A stretch of 58,675 nt of DNA from Enterobacterales bacterium (GCA_003864575.1 BHES01000007.1:1-58675), one strand, 5' to 3'. Numbered from the stretch's first letter, positions 18,987 through 28,226 are shown. Numbers and translations: made by a program. Notes: generated by a model not told the origin, from the letters alone.

Positions 18987-21041
18987 ATGGAACTGAAATC
19001 GACTTCTTTCGGGAAACATCTGGCACAGCATCCTTACAATCGGGTGCGGCTGCTCAATGCAGGCGTTGAAGTCAGTGGCGATAAACATCATTACCTGATC
19101 CCTTTCAATCAGCTCATTCATATCCGTTGCAAACGCGGCATTGTCTGGGGAGAGCTGGAGTTTGAGCTGCCGGAAGAAAAAGTCGTCAGGCTGCACGGTA
19201 CCGAATGGCAGGAAACACAGCAGTTTTACCACCATCTTCTTAAAGTATGGCAACGCTGGAGCGAGGAGATGAGTGAGGTCAGTGCTGGCGTTCTGCATCA
19301 GCAGGCTGAGAGCATTGTGCGTATTGAGCAGCAGGATAAATGGTTCAAGAAAAGCGAACTGGCGGCCGTTCAGCAAAATATCGCCGAGGCTTTTTCTGCG
19401 GTTCCGGTCCCGGTCGAACGCTTGGGCGAATTCGATAACTGCCGTGATAATTACGAACTTTGTCTGAAATGGCTCCGACAGGGCGCGCAAAGCGTGGATA
19501 AACGCAATGTGGCCTGGACCAGCCGGGTTATCGAACAGAACCGCGCTTTCTTTGACAACGTTGAAACCGCGCCGCTTAACGACAGTCAGTGCCGCGCCGT
19601 GGTTAACGGCGAAGATTCCGTGCTGGTCTTAGCCGGTGCGGGGAGCGGTAAAACCTCCGTGTTAGTGGCGCGCGCCGGTTGGCTGCTGCATCGGCAGGAG
19701 GCCCATCCGCAACAGGTCCTGCTGCTGGCCTTTGGCCGCCAGGCGGCAGATGAAATGAATGCCCGCATCAAAGAGCGTCTAAATACCAGTGACATTAAGG
19801 CTAAAACCTTTCATGCGCTGGCGCTGCACATTATCCAGGAAGGCAGCAAGAAAACGCCAAAAATCAGCAAGCTGGAAACAGACAGCAAAGCCCGCCGCAG
19901 TTTGTTAATCAAAACCTGGCAACAACAGTGTGCTGAGAAAAAAGTACAGGCCAGTGGCTGGCGCCAGTGGATGACGGATGAACTCGAGTGGGACGTTCCC
20001 GAAGGTGATTACTGGAAGAATAAAGCGCTGGCCGAACGGCTGGGTAGCCGTCTTGAACGCTGGCTCGGCCTGATGCGAATGCACGGCGGTAGCCAGGCAG
20101 AAATGGTCGAACAGGCGTCGGAAAAGGTGCGCGATCTTTTCCAGAAACGTATCCGTCTGATGGCCCCGTTGCTGAAAGCCTGGAAATCAGCCCTGAAAGA
20201 TGAGGACGCCGTCGACTTCTCCGGTCTGATTCATCAGGCGGTCAATCTTCTGGAAAAGGGCCGCTTTGTCAGCCCCTGGAAACATATTCTGGTGGATGAG
20301 TTTCAGGACATCTCACCGCAGCGCGCCCGCCTTTTAGCCGCACTGCGTGATCAAAATAGCCACACCAGCCTGTTTGCCGTGGGTGATGACTGGCAGGCTA
20401 TCTATCGTTTCAGCGGTGCCGAGCTATCGTTGACCACCGCTTTTGCGACTAATTTTGGCGAGGGTGCGCAATGCGCACTTGATACGACTTACCGCTTTAA
20501 CGACCGGATTGGCGAAATTGCTAACAAGTTCGTGCAGCAAAATCCCTATCAGCTGAAGAAACCGCTTAACAGCCTGACGAAAGGGAATAAGAAAAATGTG
20601 GTGATCCTGCCGGATGACCAGCTGGATGCGCTATTGGACAAGCTCAGTGGCTTCGCCAAATTTGAAGATCGCATTCTGGTGCTCGCCCGTTATCATCACC
20701 GGCGGCCTGAAGTCTTGCAGAAAGCGGCTACCCGCTGGCCTAAGCTGAACATTGAGTTTATGACTATTCATGCCAGTAAAGGTCAGCAGGCCGAGTATGT
20801 GATTATCGTGGGTCTGGATGAGGGTAATGATGGTTTCCCGGCGGCAGCGCGTGAGTCGTTATTGGAAGAGGTGTTATTACCCGAGCCGGAGAATTTCGCT
20901 GATGCAGAAGAGCGGCGTCTGCTCTATGTCGCCATGACCAGGGCGAAGCACAATGTCTGGTTATTGCAGAACAAATCTCAGCCCTCGGTGTTTGTTGAAC
21001 AGCTGGAAGATTTGGGTGTGCCGGCCCAGCGTAAGCCCTGA
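18987..21041 (+). CDS. helD: DNA helicase IV (HelD)
   Basis: An SF1 UvrD/Rep-family 3'-5' helicase taking part in RecF-pathway recombination; distinct from the Bacillus RNA-polymerase-recycling HelD. At 684 residues it has E. coli length. There is an N-terminal YccF-type accessory region, then motif I AGAGSGKTSVL near 217, motif Ia LLAFGRQAADEM, motif II VDEFQDISP, motif III GDDWQAIYRFSGA, motif IV TTYRFN, motif V TIHASKGQQAEYVI and motif VI LYVAMTRAKHNVWLL. It is divergent from yccF. Confidence 0.97.
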   Translation: MELKSTSFGKHLAQHPYNRVRLLNAGVEVSGDKHHYLIPFNQLIHIRCKRGIVWGELEFELPEEKVVRLHGTEWQETQQFYHHLLKVWQRWSEEMSEVSAGVLHQQAESIVRIEQQDKWFKKSELAAVQQNIAEAFSAVPVPVERLGEFDNCRDNYELCLKWLRQGAQSVDKRNVAWTSRVIEQNRAFFDNVETAPLNDSQCRAVVNGEDSVLVLAGAGSGKTSVLVARAGWLLHRQEAHPQQVLLLAFGRQAADEMNARIKERLNTSDIKAKTFHALALHIIQEGSKKTPKISKLETDSKARRSLLIKTWQQQCAEKKVQASGWRQWMTDELEWDVPEGDYWKNKALAERLGSRLERWLGLMRMHGGSQAEMVEQASEKVRDLFQKRIRLMAPLLKAWKSALKDEDAVDFSGLIHQAVNLLEKGRFVSPWKHILVDEFQDISPQRARLLAALRDQNSHTSLFAVGDDWQAIYRFSGAELSLTTAFATNFGEGAQCALDTTYRFNDRIGEIANKFVQQNPYQLKKPLNSLTKGNKKNVVILPDDQLDALLDKLSGFAKFEDRILVLARYHHRRPEVLQKAATRWPKLNIEFMTIHASKGQQAEYVIIVGLDEGNDGFPAAARESLLEEVLLPEPENFADAEERRLLYVAMTRAKHNVWLLQNKSQPSVFVEQLEDLGVPAQRKP

Positions 21042-21100
21042 TTTATTGTGAAGATGCCCGTCAATGCGGCACAAGGCGCACTGGCGGGCAGAAAAGCGAC

Positions 21101-21562
21101 TTAATCTTTCAGGCGCGCCCATAAATAGCGTTGATAGTCAGGAATTGAAATTTCGACTTCCGACTTGAACAGCGGCGACGCAATCAGGAAATCAGCCGTC
21201 GACAGATTGGTGGCTACCGGGATATTCCACACGGTGGCCAGTCGCAGTAGAGCTTTCACATCCGGATCATGGGGCACGGCGTTCAGCGGATCCCATAAAA
21301 AAATCAACATGTCGATTTTCCCTTCCGCAATCAATGCCCCCACTTGTTGATCGCCGCCCATCGGGCCGCTCAGCATACTTTTTACTTCCATTCCGGTACT
21401 ACGCTGTACCAGATTACCCGTAGTGCCGGTGGCATAAAGCGTATGCTGCGCCAGCTCGGCCATATTCTTATCGACCCATTTCATTAAAGTACTTTTACAG
21501 TGGTCGTGTGCGACCAACGCGATATGTTTTTTCTTAGCAATGGTGCGGGTGGTAAATTCCAT
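21101..21562 (-). CDS. mgsA: Methylglyoxal synthase
   Basis: Converts dihydroxyacetone phosphate to methylglyoxal and phosphate, a bypass of lower glycolysis under phosphate limitation. At 153 residues (E. coli 152) it has the full set of active-site segments: [53 protein letters not shown] and IPVATN. ATG 21562 is preferred over the in-frame TTG just before it because AAGGG lies 7 bp ahead. A hairpin at 21055-21090 lies between the convergent helD and mgsA ends. Confidence 0.97.
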   Translation of the reverse strand: MEFTTRTIAKKKHIALVAHDHCKSTLMKWVDKNMAELAQHTLYATGTTGNLVQRSTGMEVKSMLSGPMGGDQQVGALIAEGKIDMLIFLWDPLNAVPHDPDVKALLRLATVWNIPVATNLSTADFLIASPLFKSEVEISIPDYQRYLWARLKD

Positions 21563-21707
21563 CAATTATCCCTTAAACACAGAGTCAGAAACGCAGAGTA
21601 TAGTTGCATTCAGACTACTGAAACTGCGTTTTACTGCATAGAGCTGACGCAAGAATTAAGGGAATGAAAATGTAATTCGTGAAGCAGGCGGGGAAATCTG
21701 TTTGCTA

Positions 21708-22373
21708 TCAGGCGCGTGGCAGGGTGAGCCAGGATAAAAAACGACCGAAATGTGCAGAGGAAGTAAGCTGCGCCCAAAAAGGCGGTAAAGATTGCGTTGC
21801 GGCAGGGCTGGCTGGGATCAGTGCCGAAAGCGGGGTGGGATTTACCGCAGAATCGCTCTTTTGCGCCAGTGTGGCGAAATCCGGTACTGACGCTTTCAGG
21901 CCCGACAAGTTATAGCGAATCATCATCTTCACCAAATCAACGGAACTGCTGTAAGGGGCAGATCTCAGCACATCGCGGCGGGTAGCAATGTCCTGGCCCT
22001 TTTCGTCCACTACACGGTAGTTAAGTTTCCGACTGAAAAAAGCGGCGTCCATTTCGTTATTCAAAGGAGGCAAAACGAAGGAAACAGAACGCAAGTCTTT
22101 AGCGCTGAACGTCACTATCATCGCTGGCGAGTGATAAGTCATTGGCGTCATCATGGCGGGGTGCAGCGTTTTGCTCACCTGAAATAATATCTGGTGCTGT
22201 CCGGCATCGACTTCCAGACTGTCTGCCCCTTTAAGTATTGCACCTGACATTTTTTTGCCATCAATAACCAACAAATCCAGCTCAGGGGAGAGCTTCAGAC
22301 TGGTAGCAGAAGCGGGTGCCAGCAGGCAAGCCGATAATAAAGCGGCCATCATGGCCTTAGTTTTGACGTACAT
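21708..22373 (-). CDS. csgI: DUF2057 periplasmic protein CsgI (YccT)
   Basis: A small exported protein; in Salmonella and E. coli CsgI/YccT inhibits extracellular CsgA assembly and thereby curli. The signal peptide MYVKTKAMMAALLSACLLAPASA is cleaved before TSLKLSPELDLLVIDGKK. DUF2057 features follow: LEVDAGQHQILFQV and SPAMIVTFSA. ATG 22373 has a strong AAGGAGG site 4 bp ahead and gives 221 residues (E. coli 220), so the longer frame to 22400 is not used. No csg operon is visible in the window. Confidence 0.9.
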   Translation of the reverse strand: MYVKTKAMMAALLSACLLAPASATSLKLSPELDLLVIDGKKMSGAILKGADSLEVDAGQHQILFQVSKTLHPAMMTPMTYHSPAMIVTFSAKDLRSVSFVLPPLNNEMDAAFFSRKLNYRVVDEKGQDIATRRDVLRSAPYSSSVDLVKMMIRYNLSGLKASVPDFATLAQKSDSAVNPTPLSALIPASPAATQSLPPFWAQLTSSAHFGRFLSWLTLPRA

Positions 22374-22573
22374 CGTTCCTCCTTTTACCGCGACTGACAC
22401 CCTCTATTATCGAACAACACACATAGTGTGTCAAAATTTTGCAGAATGTATTCACATTTACTTTTTGAAACACTATTCCGCGAGTGCTTTCCCTGCGTTT
22501 GCTGTTAGGAAGAACGGTGGAAGTCTGAAGGTTGAGTTACACTTTCCAGACGTCATTCAATGAGGTTTACGCC

Positions 22574-22987
22574 ATGCAAGACAAAGATATCAGTATGATC
22601 CTTAACGACGTCAAAACCATCGCTCTTGTGGGTGCCAGCGATAATCCGTCACGTCCCAGCCATGGCGTGATGGCATATCTGCTTGCACAGGGATACGAGG
22701 TGACGCCGGTGAGTCCAAAACTGGCGGGTAAAACGTTGCTCGGACAAACGGCCTACGCGACGTTGGCTGAGATTCCTCATCCGGTAGATATGGTCGATGT
22801 CTTTCGCAATGCAGAAGCAGCATATGGTGTTGCGCAGGAAGCCGTCGACATTGGCGCTAAAGTATTGTGGCTGCAACTGGGGGTGATCAATGAACAGGCT
22901 GCGGTTCTGGCGAAGCAGGCAGGGTTGAACGTGGTCATGGACCGCTGTCCAAAAATTGAGATCCCACGGTTGGGGTTGGAAAAATAA
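22574..22987 (+). CDS. yccU: CoA-binding protein YccU
   Basis: A small Rossmann-fold CoA-binding domain protein of unknown physiological role. It has 137 residues, identical in length to E. coli YccU. The nucleotide-binding loop TIALVGASDNPSRPSHGVM lies near the N-terminus, with PVSPKLAGKTLLGQ, PVDMVDVFRN, LWLQLGVIN and the C-terminal MDRCPKIEIPRLGL. ATG 22574 (MQDKDIS) has TGAGG 8 bp upstream. Convergent with hspQ across a shared terminator. Confidence 0.95.
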   Translation: MQDKDISMILNDVKTIALVGASDNPSRPSHGVMAYLLAQGYEVTPVSPKLAGKTLLGQTAYATLAEIPHPVDMVDVFRNAEAAYGVAQEAVDIGAKVLWLQLGVINEQAAVLAKQAGLNVVMDRCPKIEIPRLGLEK

Positions 22988-23010
22988 ATCCGGCAGAGAA
23001 CGCAGACATA

Positions 23011-23042
23011 AAAAAACCGGTCTTAAGAGGACCGGTTTTTTG
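23011..23042. terminator. Bidirectional terminator between yccU and hspQ
   Basis: AAAAACCGGTC pairs with GACCGGTTTTT around TTAAGAG, with A- and T-runs on both sides. Confidence 0.92.
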
Positions 23043-23069
23043 TGGCAAGCATATCTGCTTCGCAGAGGG

Positions 23070-23387
23070 CTAATTACGCAGGCGTGGCGCCAGTAACTGA
23101 TTGCGGACGGACTCCGCTAAATCGTCCAGCGAAGTTTGCTCAGGGTGCGAGCGTGCCGCTTCATGATCAATTTGGATCTCAGCCAGATAAGTATGCACGG
23201 GCTGACCTTTATCGTCTTCCATCACCACGTGGTACCAAGGTGCGGTGCGCATTGCCTCGTCGGCATCCACTTCTGCGGCATCAGGTTTATCCAGTGAATA
23301 CTCTGCATCCACGTCAATCACCACACCTAAATACCCTAACAGCCTGTGGCGAACCTGCTGGCCTATACCAAATTTGCTGGCAATCAT
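23070..23387 (-). CDS. hspQ: Heat shock protein HspQ
   Basis: A cytoplasmic hemimethylated-DNA-binding (YccV-like) domain protein that stimulates Lon and promotes turnover of mutant DnaA. It has 105 residues, as in E. coli. The motifs are [51 protein letters not shown] and the terminal [11 protein letters not shown] 23387 follows AGGAGG by 5 bp; the GTG two codons earlier overlaps that site. It is convergent with yccU. Confidence 0.96.
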   Translation of the reverse strand: MIASKFGIGQQVRHRLLGYLGVVIDVDAEYSLDKPDAAEVDADEAMRTAPWYHVVMEDDKGQPVHTYLAEIQIDHEAARSHPEQTSLDDLAESVRNQLLAPRLRN

Positions 23388-23511
23388 AGTCACCTCCTGA
23401 GAAATACGTTCTACCTTCTATATGGAGGCAGAACGCTCTATTTCAAGTTTTGACCACTTTTAGTACTGATGATTCGCAATTTGTGCCCGTTAAAGGCACA
23501 GATCGATAAAA

Positions 23512-24705
23512 TCAGGACATGACGACGCAGGCGAAGCCTTTCAGATAGAGACCTTCCGGATAGGAACCAATCACCGGGTGGTCAGCCGCCTGACGGAACT
23601 GTTCAACAAACTGAATCTCACGATGAGCATCAAGTGCCGCATCCGCGAGGATCTTCTGGAAGAGATCGGTTGGCAGCAGGCCAGAACAGGAGAAACTCAA
23701 CAAAATGCCACCCGGTCGCAACAACTGTAATGCCAGCATGTTGATATCTTTGTAACCGCGACAGGCGCTGGCCAGTTGATTTTTGTTTTCGACAAACTTC
23801 GGCGGATCCATCACGATCATGTCGAATTGTTCGCCTTCTGCGCGGTATTTACGCAGCAGCTGGAACACGTCTTCGCGCACGAACTCAGCCTTGGACAGAT
23901 CAAGATTATTCAGTTCAACGTTCTGACGGGCGATATCCAGCGCACCCTGCGAGGTATCGACGTTAATGACTTTCTCACAACCGCCCATCAGCGCGGAAAC
24001 CGCAAATGCGCCGGTGTAAGAGAAGCAGTTCAGCACTTTACGACCTTCGGCGTATTTACGCGCCGCCAGGCGACTGTCGCGCTGGTCAAGATAGAAGCCG
24101 GTTTTATGGCCTGCTTTAATATCGACCAGCAAACTCATGCCGTGTTCCTGAATCGGCAGCAGGGCAGGCGGTTCATCTCCCAGAACGTGCCCCTGGGTTA
24201 GCTCAAGACCCTCTTTCTTACGCACCGCGACGTCAGAACGGTCCCAAATAGCACAAGTCGGATAGCATTTTTGCAGTGCAGCCAGCAGTGGTGCTCGCTG
24301 ATATTCCGCGCCAGCGGACAACAGTTGGATCACCAGGAAATTCTGGAAACGGTCGATGGTGATACCCGGCAGACCATCGGATTCGCCGGCAATCAGGCGG
24401 TAGCCGTCAAGGCCATCACGTTTGGCAATCCAGTCACGCCAGCTTTGTGCCTGCTGTAAACGACGGACGAAAAATTCGATATCGATGTCTTCGTCCTGAC
24501 GGAAAGTCCAGACGCGGGCGCGGATTTGTGAAGCGGGAGAATAGGCACCGCGCGCCAGCCATTTGCCCTGACTGTCTACAATATCAATAGTGTCGCCAGA
24601 ATTAGCTTTGCCTTCAACACGGGTTACCGCGCCGGAAAACACCCACGGATGGCGGCGCAGGAGGGATTTTTCGCGGCCTTTGGCCAAAAATAAACGAGCA
24701 GTCAT
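23512..24705 (-). CDS. rlmI: 23S rRNA m5C1962 methyltransferase RlmI
   Basis: Methylates C5 of 23S rRNA cytidine 1962. The N-terminal PUA domain (about residues 1-80, [24 protein letters not shown]) precedes a central RlmI-like fold and a SAM-dependent Rossmann domain, with [32 protein letters not shown] and MIVMDPPKF. The SFSCSGLL segment near 338 carries the catalytic cysteine. At 397 residues it compares with 396 in E. coli. It is divergent from acyP. Confidence 0.97.
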   Translation of the reverse strand: MTARLFLAKGREKSLLRRHPWVFSGAVTRVEGKANSGDTIDIVDSQGKWLARGAYSPASQIRARVWTFRQDEDIDIEFFVRRLQQAQSWRDWIAKRDGLDGYRLIAGESDGLPGITIDRFQNFLVIQLLSAGAEYQRAPLLAALQKCYPTCAIWDRSDVAVRKKEGLELTQGHVLGDEPPALLPIQEHGMSLLVDIKAGHKTGFYLDQRDSRLAARKYAEGRKVLNCFSYTGAFAVSALMGGCEKVINVDTSQGALDIARQNVELNNLDLSKAEFVREDVFQLLRKYRAEGEQFDMIVMDPPKFVENKNQLASACRGYKDINMLALQLLRPGGILLSFSCSGLLPTDLFQKILADAALDAHREIQFVEQFRQAADHPVIGSYPEGLYLKGFACVVMS

Positions 24706-24804
24706 AGAATTAGGTTCTGTCAGTTCGGAGACAAAAAAAGAGCGTCATTGTCCGGGCAAGCAGTCTAAATTGCAACGAACCATACCGCTAACGGAGAGAA
24801 TATT

Positions 24805-25083
24805 ATGGCAAAAATCAGTATAGCCGCCTATGTCTACGGCCGGGTACAAGGTGTCGGTTTTCGTTTTGCAACACAGCATCAGGCGACGGCGCTGGGTCTG
24901 ACCGGCTATGCCAGAAATCTGGATGACGGCAGCGTGGAGGTCGTGGTCTATGGTGAGCAGGATAAAGTTGACCAACTGCTGGCATGGCTGAAACAGGGGG
25001 GCCCAAAACATGCCACCGTGGATCGTGTAATAAGCGAACCGGCGGCGCCCGGCGATTTCAGCGACTTTAAAATCCGCCATTGA
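24805..25083 (+). CDS. yccX: Acylphosphatase
   Basis: Hydrolyses carboxyl-phosphate bonds of small acylphosphates. At 92 residues it is the same length as E. coli YccX. The phosphate-binding loop and catalytic Arg are in [14 protein letters not shown], and the catalytic Asn is in [13 protein letters not shown]. It lies between rlmI and the convergent tusE, as in E. coli. An unlinked acylphosphatase-like domain also forms the N-terminus of hypF in this window. Confidence 0.96.
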   Translation: MAKISIAAYVYGRVQGVGFRFATQHQATALGLTGYARNLDDGSVEVVVYGEQDKVDQLLAWLKQGGPKHATVDRVISEPAAPGDFSDFKIRH

Positions 25084-25108
25084 TTGAAAGACGAATTGCC
25101 CGAATCTC

Positions 25109-25438
25109 TTACAGGCATTTCACCGGCTTTGGCAGCCCGGCAATTTTAGTGGCTTGTTTCGCCGGGCCTTCAGGGAACAGCCGGAACAGATAACGGCTGT
25201 TCCCTTTTTCTTCGCCGTACTTTTGGCCTATGGCTTTGACCAGCATGCGGATGGCCGGCGAGGTATTGAATTCCAGATAGAATTCGCGCACAAAGCGGAT
25301 CACTTCCCAGTGGGCGTCAGTCAGGGCGATGGCTTCCTGTTCGGCCAGCAGAGGTGCTATGGCTTCATCCCAGTCAGCGCTGTTTTTCAGATAACCCTGA
25401 GCGTCGGTCTCAATTTCACGACCTGCAAACTCCAGCAT
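25109..25438 (-). CDS. tusE: Sulfurtransferase TusE
   Basis: The last carrier of the Tus sulfur relay: it takes persulfide from TusBCD and passes it to MnmA for 2-thiouridine in tRNA wobble positions. At 109 residues it has E. coli length. It belongs to the DsrC family, with the [24 protein letters not shown] core and the flexible C-terminal arm GLPKPVKCL bearing the active cysteine one residue from the end. Confidence 0.97.
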   Translation of the reverse strand: MLEFAGREIETDAQGYLKNSADWDEAIAPLLAEQEAIALTDAHWEVIRFVREFYLEFNTSPAIRMLVKAIGQKYGEEKGNSRYLFRLFPEGPAKQATKIAGLPKPVKCL

Positions 25439-25498
25439 AAAACCTCAAAGCGGTAAAAACTCAGCGTACAGTCTAACAAAAAGGTCAGCGGCACAAAA

Positions 25499-25524
25499 TA
25501 AAAAGCCCCGCATTTGCGGGGCCT
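25499..25524 (-). terminator. Terminator after yccA
   Basis: On the minus strand GCCCCGCAAATGCGGGGC is followed by TTTTTA, 16 bp past the yccA stop. Confidence 0.88.
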
Positions 25525-25539
25525 GATTCATTGGGAGCA

Positions 25540-26202
25540 TTAGTTACTGCGTGACAGCCCCAGAATACTCAACAAGCTGACGAACACGTTATACAACGAG
25601 ACGTACAGGCTGACCGTCGCGCGAATATAGTTGGTTTCGCCGCCGTGAATGATGTTGCTGGTCTCCCACAAAATCGCACCGGCGGAGAACAGAATAAACA
25701 GACAGCTTATCGCCAGTGACAGCGCAGGAATTTGCAGGAACAGGTTAGCGATCACGGCCACCAGTAACACTACAAAGCCCGCCATCATCATCCCCGACAG
25801 GAATGACATGTCTTTGCGGGTGGTCAGCACGTAGGCTGAACAGCAGAAGAACACCAGCGCGGTGCCACCGAGGGCCAACATAATAATATCACCCGCACCG
25901 GCTGCCAGCAGCGAACTGAGCATCGGACCCATGGTATATCCCATAAAGCCGGTCAGGGCGAACGCAGCCAGTATTCCGGCCGGGCGATCGGCAGTGCGAT
26001 AAGTCAGGAACATCAGACCGTAAAAACCGACCAGCGTGAGCATCATGCCAGGTGAGGGCAGACGCAGTATCGTGCTGGCCGTTGCGGTGATCGCTGAAAA
26101 GCCCAGCGTCAGCGCGAGCATAAAATAAGTATTACGCAGCACGCGGTGGGTGCTTAACAGCGAGCCCGCGCGTGATGAGGAAGAGGCAACGATACGATCC
26201 AT
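25540..26202 (-). CDS. yccA: FtsH modulator YccA (Bax inhibitor-1 family)
   Basis: A seven-helix inner-membrane protein that modulates the FtsH protease and protects jammed SecY from degradation. The start [19 protein letters not shown] at ATG 26202 matches E. coli YccA and has GTGAGA upstream; an earlier in-frame ATG is unlikely. It has 220 residues. Conserved motifs are [57 protein letters not shown] and [22 protein letters not shown] perfect CpxR box lies 93 bp upstream, in line with the Cpx control known for E. coli yccA. Confidence 0.96.
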   Translation of the reverse strand: MDRIVASSSSRAGSLLSTHRVLRNTYFMLALTLGFSAITATASTILRLPSPGMMLTLVGFYGLMFLTYRTADRPAGILAAFALTGFMGYTMGPMLSSLLAAGAGDIIMLALGGTALVFFCCSAYVLTTRKDMSFLSGMMMAGFVVLLVAVIANLFLQIPALSLAISCLFILFSAGAILWETSNIIHGGETNYIRATVSLYVSLYNVFVSLLSILGLSRSN

Positions 26203-26294
26203 AGTAAAAATCTCACTTATCGACAAAAGTTGGAGTCGGTGAAAATACAATCAGGTGAGGATCATAGATAGTTACGGCAGGTGATTAAAGGCGT

Positions 26295-26309
26295 TTTACC
26301 CTTCTTTAC
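26295..26309 (-). promoter_or_regulatory. CpxR box upstream of yccA
   Basis: The minus strand reads GTAAAGAAGGGTAAA, a perfect GTAAA-N5-GTAAA CpxR site. It is 93 bp before the yccA ATG. yccA belongs to the Cpx envelope-stress regulon in E. coli, so the site and the gene agree. Confidence 0.8.
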
Positions 26310-26357
26310 CCATCAGAACGCCGGTAAACTGCGGAACAGTGACGTTAAAATGGCCGC

Positions 26358-26378
26358 AATGATGATTTAATCATCATT
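26358..26378. promoter_or_regulatory. Perfect palindrome between yccA and serT
   Basis: AATGATGATT and AATCATCATT are exact reverse complements separated by a single T. The element lies about 155 bp upstream of yccA and about 85 bp upstream of the first serT. It could be a dimeric-regulator operator for either. It has no T-run beyond its arms and is AT-rich, so a terminator is unlikely. The binding protein is unknown. Confidence 0.4.
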
Positions 26379-26464
26379 TGATCATCGAATGCCTGTTTTT
26401 CAGGCAAATGAACGTGATCAGGCTTTACAAGGAGAATAGCTATGTTTATAGTTCGCTTCGTTGC

Positions 26465-26552
26465 GGAGGGGTGGCCGAGCGGCTGAAGGCACCGGTCTTG
26501 AAAACCGGCGATGGGAAACCATTCGAGAGTTCGAATCTCTCCTCCTCCGCCA
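26465..26552 (+). tRNA. serT: tRNA-Ser(UGA), copy 1
   Basis: An 88-nt type II tRNA. The acceptor stem GGAGGGG pairs with CTCCTCC, the discriminator is G, and CCA is encoded. The D-arm is GGCCGAGCGGCTGAAGGC and the anticodon stem-loop CCGGTCTTGAAAACCGG carries anticodon UGA. The variable arm is long (GCGATGGGAAACCATTC), and the T-arm contains GTTCGAATC. It follows yccA as serT does in E. coli. It reads UCA and, by wobble, other UCN codons. Confidence 0.97.
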
Positions 26553-26565
26553 TAAACAACACAAG

Positions 26566-26595
26566 AAAGCTGCTAAGCAATTAGCGGCTTTTTTT
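26566..26595 (+). terminator. Terminator after serT copy 1
   Basis: AGCTGCTAA pairs with TTAGCGGCT around GCAA with one mismatch, followed by seven Ts. The same structure follows the second copy. Confidence 0.82.
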
Positions 26596-26734
26596 GTGTC
26601 TGGTATTTGGGGGTGTCCTCTAAATACTCATGAAATCAACAAGCTGGAGTGAAAATAATGTTTGCTTCTTTTATTCTGTCTTGTATACTACGCCCCGTCT
26701 GAGCAACTGAACGTTCAGGCAAGTTGTTGTTTGC

Positions 26735-26822
26735 GGAGGGGTGGCCGAGCGGCTGAAGGCACCGGTCTTGAAAACCGGCGATGGGAAACCATTCGAGAGT
26801 TCGAATCTCTCCTCCTCCGCCA
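26735..26822 (+). tRNA. serT: tRNA-Ser(UGA), copy 2
   Basis: Identical over all 88 nt to copy 1, which lies 270 bp upstream. The identity extends a few bases 5' (TTGC) and, with a few changes, through the downstream terminator, so the duplicated unit is the gene plus its flanks. E. coli has one serT here. The short spacer between the copies (26596-26730) is not repeated; it contains TTGTATACTACG, which could supply a -10 element for copy 2. Confidence 0.97.
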
Positions 26823-26835
26823 CAAACAACAAGAG

Positions 26836-26866
26836 AAAGCTGCTAAGCAATTAGCGGCTTTTTTTG
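26836..26866 (+). terminator. Terminator after serT copy 2
   Basis: A repeat of the copy 1 terminator: AGCTGCTAA and TTAGCGGCT around GCAA, then seven Ts. Confidence 0.82.
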
Positions 26867-27048
26867 TGCCTGTCGTTCAGCAAGTCACCCTGCCAAATCC
26901 CTTTTCTCCGTGGTTTTAATGGAGTTAATTGCCTAAAAAACGCCTCGAATCACAAATTGCGAAGATAAAAAAATTACCCCATTGCCAGTCAGATGTTATG
27001 CGCTATGTTGATTTTTAGTTTCTCAAATGTAACTAGAGGTTAACAATA

Positions 27049-28137
27049 ATGTCGAAAAAATTACGTATCTCTCTGATTGCTTCTGCTGTCCTTATCTCTA
27101 CCTCTGCACTCTCTGCATTGCCTCAAGGGTATCCTGCTGACTATCAAAAAATTATCGATGCGGCGACGAAAGAGGGCAAGGTGGTTATCTATTCAACCAC
27201 CGACACCAAGGCGGCAGGCCCGCTGATTCAGGGCTTTGAAGCGGCTTATCCAGGCGTGAAAGTCGAATATAACGACATGAACAGTACCGAACTCTACAAC
27301 CGCTATATTAGCGAACAGGCGGCGGGCGGCACCAGCGGTGACGTCGTGTGGAGCTCATCGATGGACACCGCGCTGAAACTGGCGACCGACTATGCCGCCG
27401 AATACTCATCACCTGAATTGTCAAAATTACCGAAGTGGGCCGTGTGGAAAGATAAAGCGTATGGCACGACGTATGAGCCAGTGGTTTTTATCTATAACAA
27501 ACGCCTGATCCCTCAGGCCGACGTTCCTGATTCCCACACTGCGCTGGCAAAGCTGATTGCCAGCCAGCCAGACAAGTTCAAGAAAAAAGTCACAACCTAT
27601 GACATTGAAAAATCAGGTCTCGGTTTCATGCTCTCCGTGCAGGATTTCAAAGCTGACCCGAATTACTTCAAAACGTTAAGCGAAGTGGCGAAAGGTGGCC
27701 TGGCGGTGCAGTCCTCGACCGGCACCATGATGGAAAGGGTTTCTTCAGGGGAAAACCTGATTGGCTTTAACATTCTCGGTTCTTACGCTGAAGCCCGCGC
27801 CAAAACCGATCCTTCACTTGGTATCTCCTATCCGAAGGATTACACCCTGGTGCTGTCCCGCGTCTCCTTTATCAGCCAGGAATCCAAAAACAGCAACGCT
27901 GCGAAACTGTGGCTTGATTACGTGCTGTCAGAAGCGGGGCAGAACATTCTTGCTAACAAAGCCGATATTCCGTCAATCCGCAATGATATTGAAGGCACCA
28001 ACGATATTGATGGCATGACCAAAATGCTCGGCAATGCGCTCAAGCCGATCCCGGTTGATGAAACTCTGCTGGAATATCTGCAGCAGAAAAAACGTCTGGA
28101 TTACATCAAAGAATGGCGCGAAGCCGCTCAAAAATAA
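27049..28137 (+). CDS. Periplasmic substrate-binding protein of an FbpA/AfuA-type ABC importer
   Basis: An exported binding protein that delivers substrate to the permease at 28227. The signal peptide is MSKKLRISLIASAVLISTSALSA, with the mature protein from about LPQGYP. The type 2 periplasmic-binding fold shows as KEGKVVIYSTTD, GDVVWSSSMD, YEPVVFIYNKRL and SRVSFISQESKN. It has 362 residues. The family is usually annotated as ferric iron-binding, but the adjacent Tyr-Tyr iron ligands of FbpA are not visible; the nearest candidates are single tyrosines. The related AfuA proteins bind sugar phosphates, so an organophosphate is an equally good guess. AGAGGT precedes the ATG. A hairpin follows the stop. 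Confidence 0.85.
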   Translation: MSKKLRISLIASAVLISTSALSALPQGYPADYQKIIDAATKEGKVVIYSTTDTKAAGPLIQGFEAAYPGVKVEYNDMNSTELYNRYISEQAAGGTSGDVVWSSSMDTALKLATDYAAEYSSPELSKLPKWAVWKDKAYGTTYEPVVFIYNKRLIPQADVPDSHTALAKLIASQPDKFKKKVTTYDIEKSGLGFMLSVQDFKADPNYFKTLSEVAKGGLAVQSSTGTMMERVSSGENLIGFNILGSYAEARAKTDPSLGISYPKDYTLVLSRVSFISQESKNSNAAKLWLDYVLSEAGQNILANKADIPSIRNDIEGTNDIDGMTKMLGNALKPIPVDETLLEYLQQKKRLDYIKEWREAAQK

Positions 28138-28144
28138 TGATTGG

Positions 28145-28180
28145 GGCGTGAGCCGAAATTCGCCTCACGCCTTCTTTTCT
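28145..28180 (+). terminator. Attenuator-type hairpin between binding protein and permease genes
   Basis: GGCGTGAG pairs perfectly with CTCACGCC across an 11-nt loop and is followed by TTCTTTTC. In ABC operons such a partial terminator lets the binding protein be made in excess over the membrane components. The permease gene begins 47 bp later without an obvious promoter. Confidence 0.65.
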
Positions 28181-28226
28181 CGGGTTTTATTGCATTGTTC
28201 CGGGTTCCTCACCGAAGGGAAGTGAC

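Noticed and set aside
21055-21090. Hairpin between helD and mgsA as a terminator
   Set aside because: TGCCCG-TCAATGC pairs well with GCACTGG-CGGGCA, but no T-run follows on either strand.
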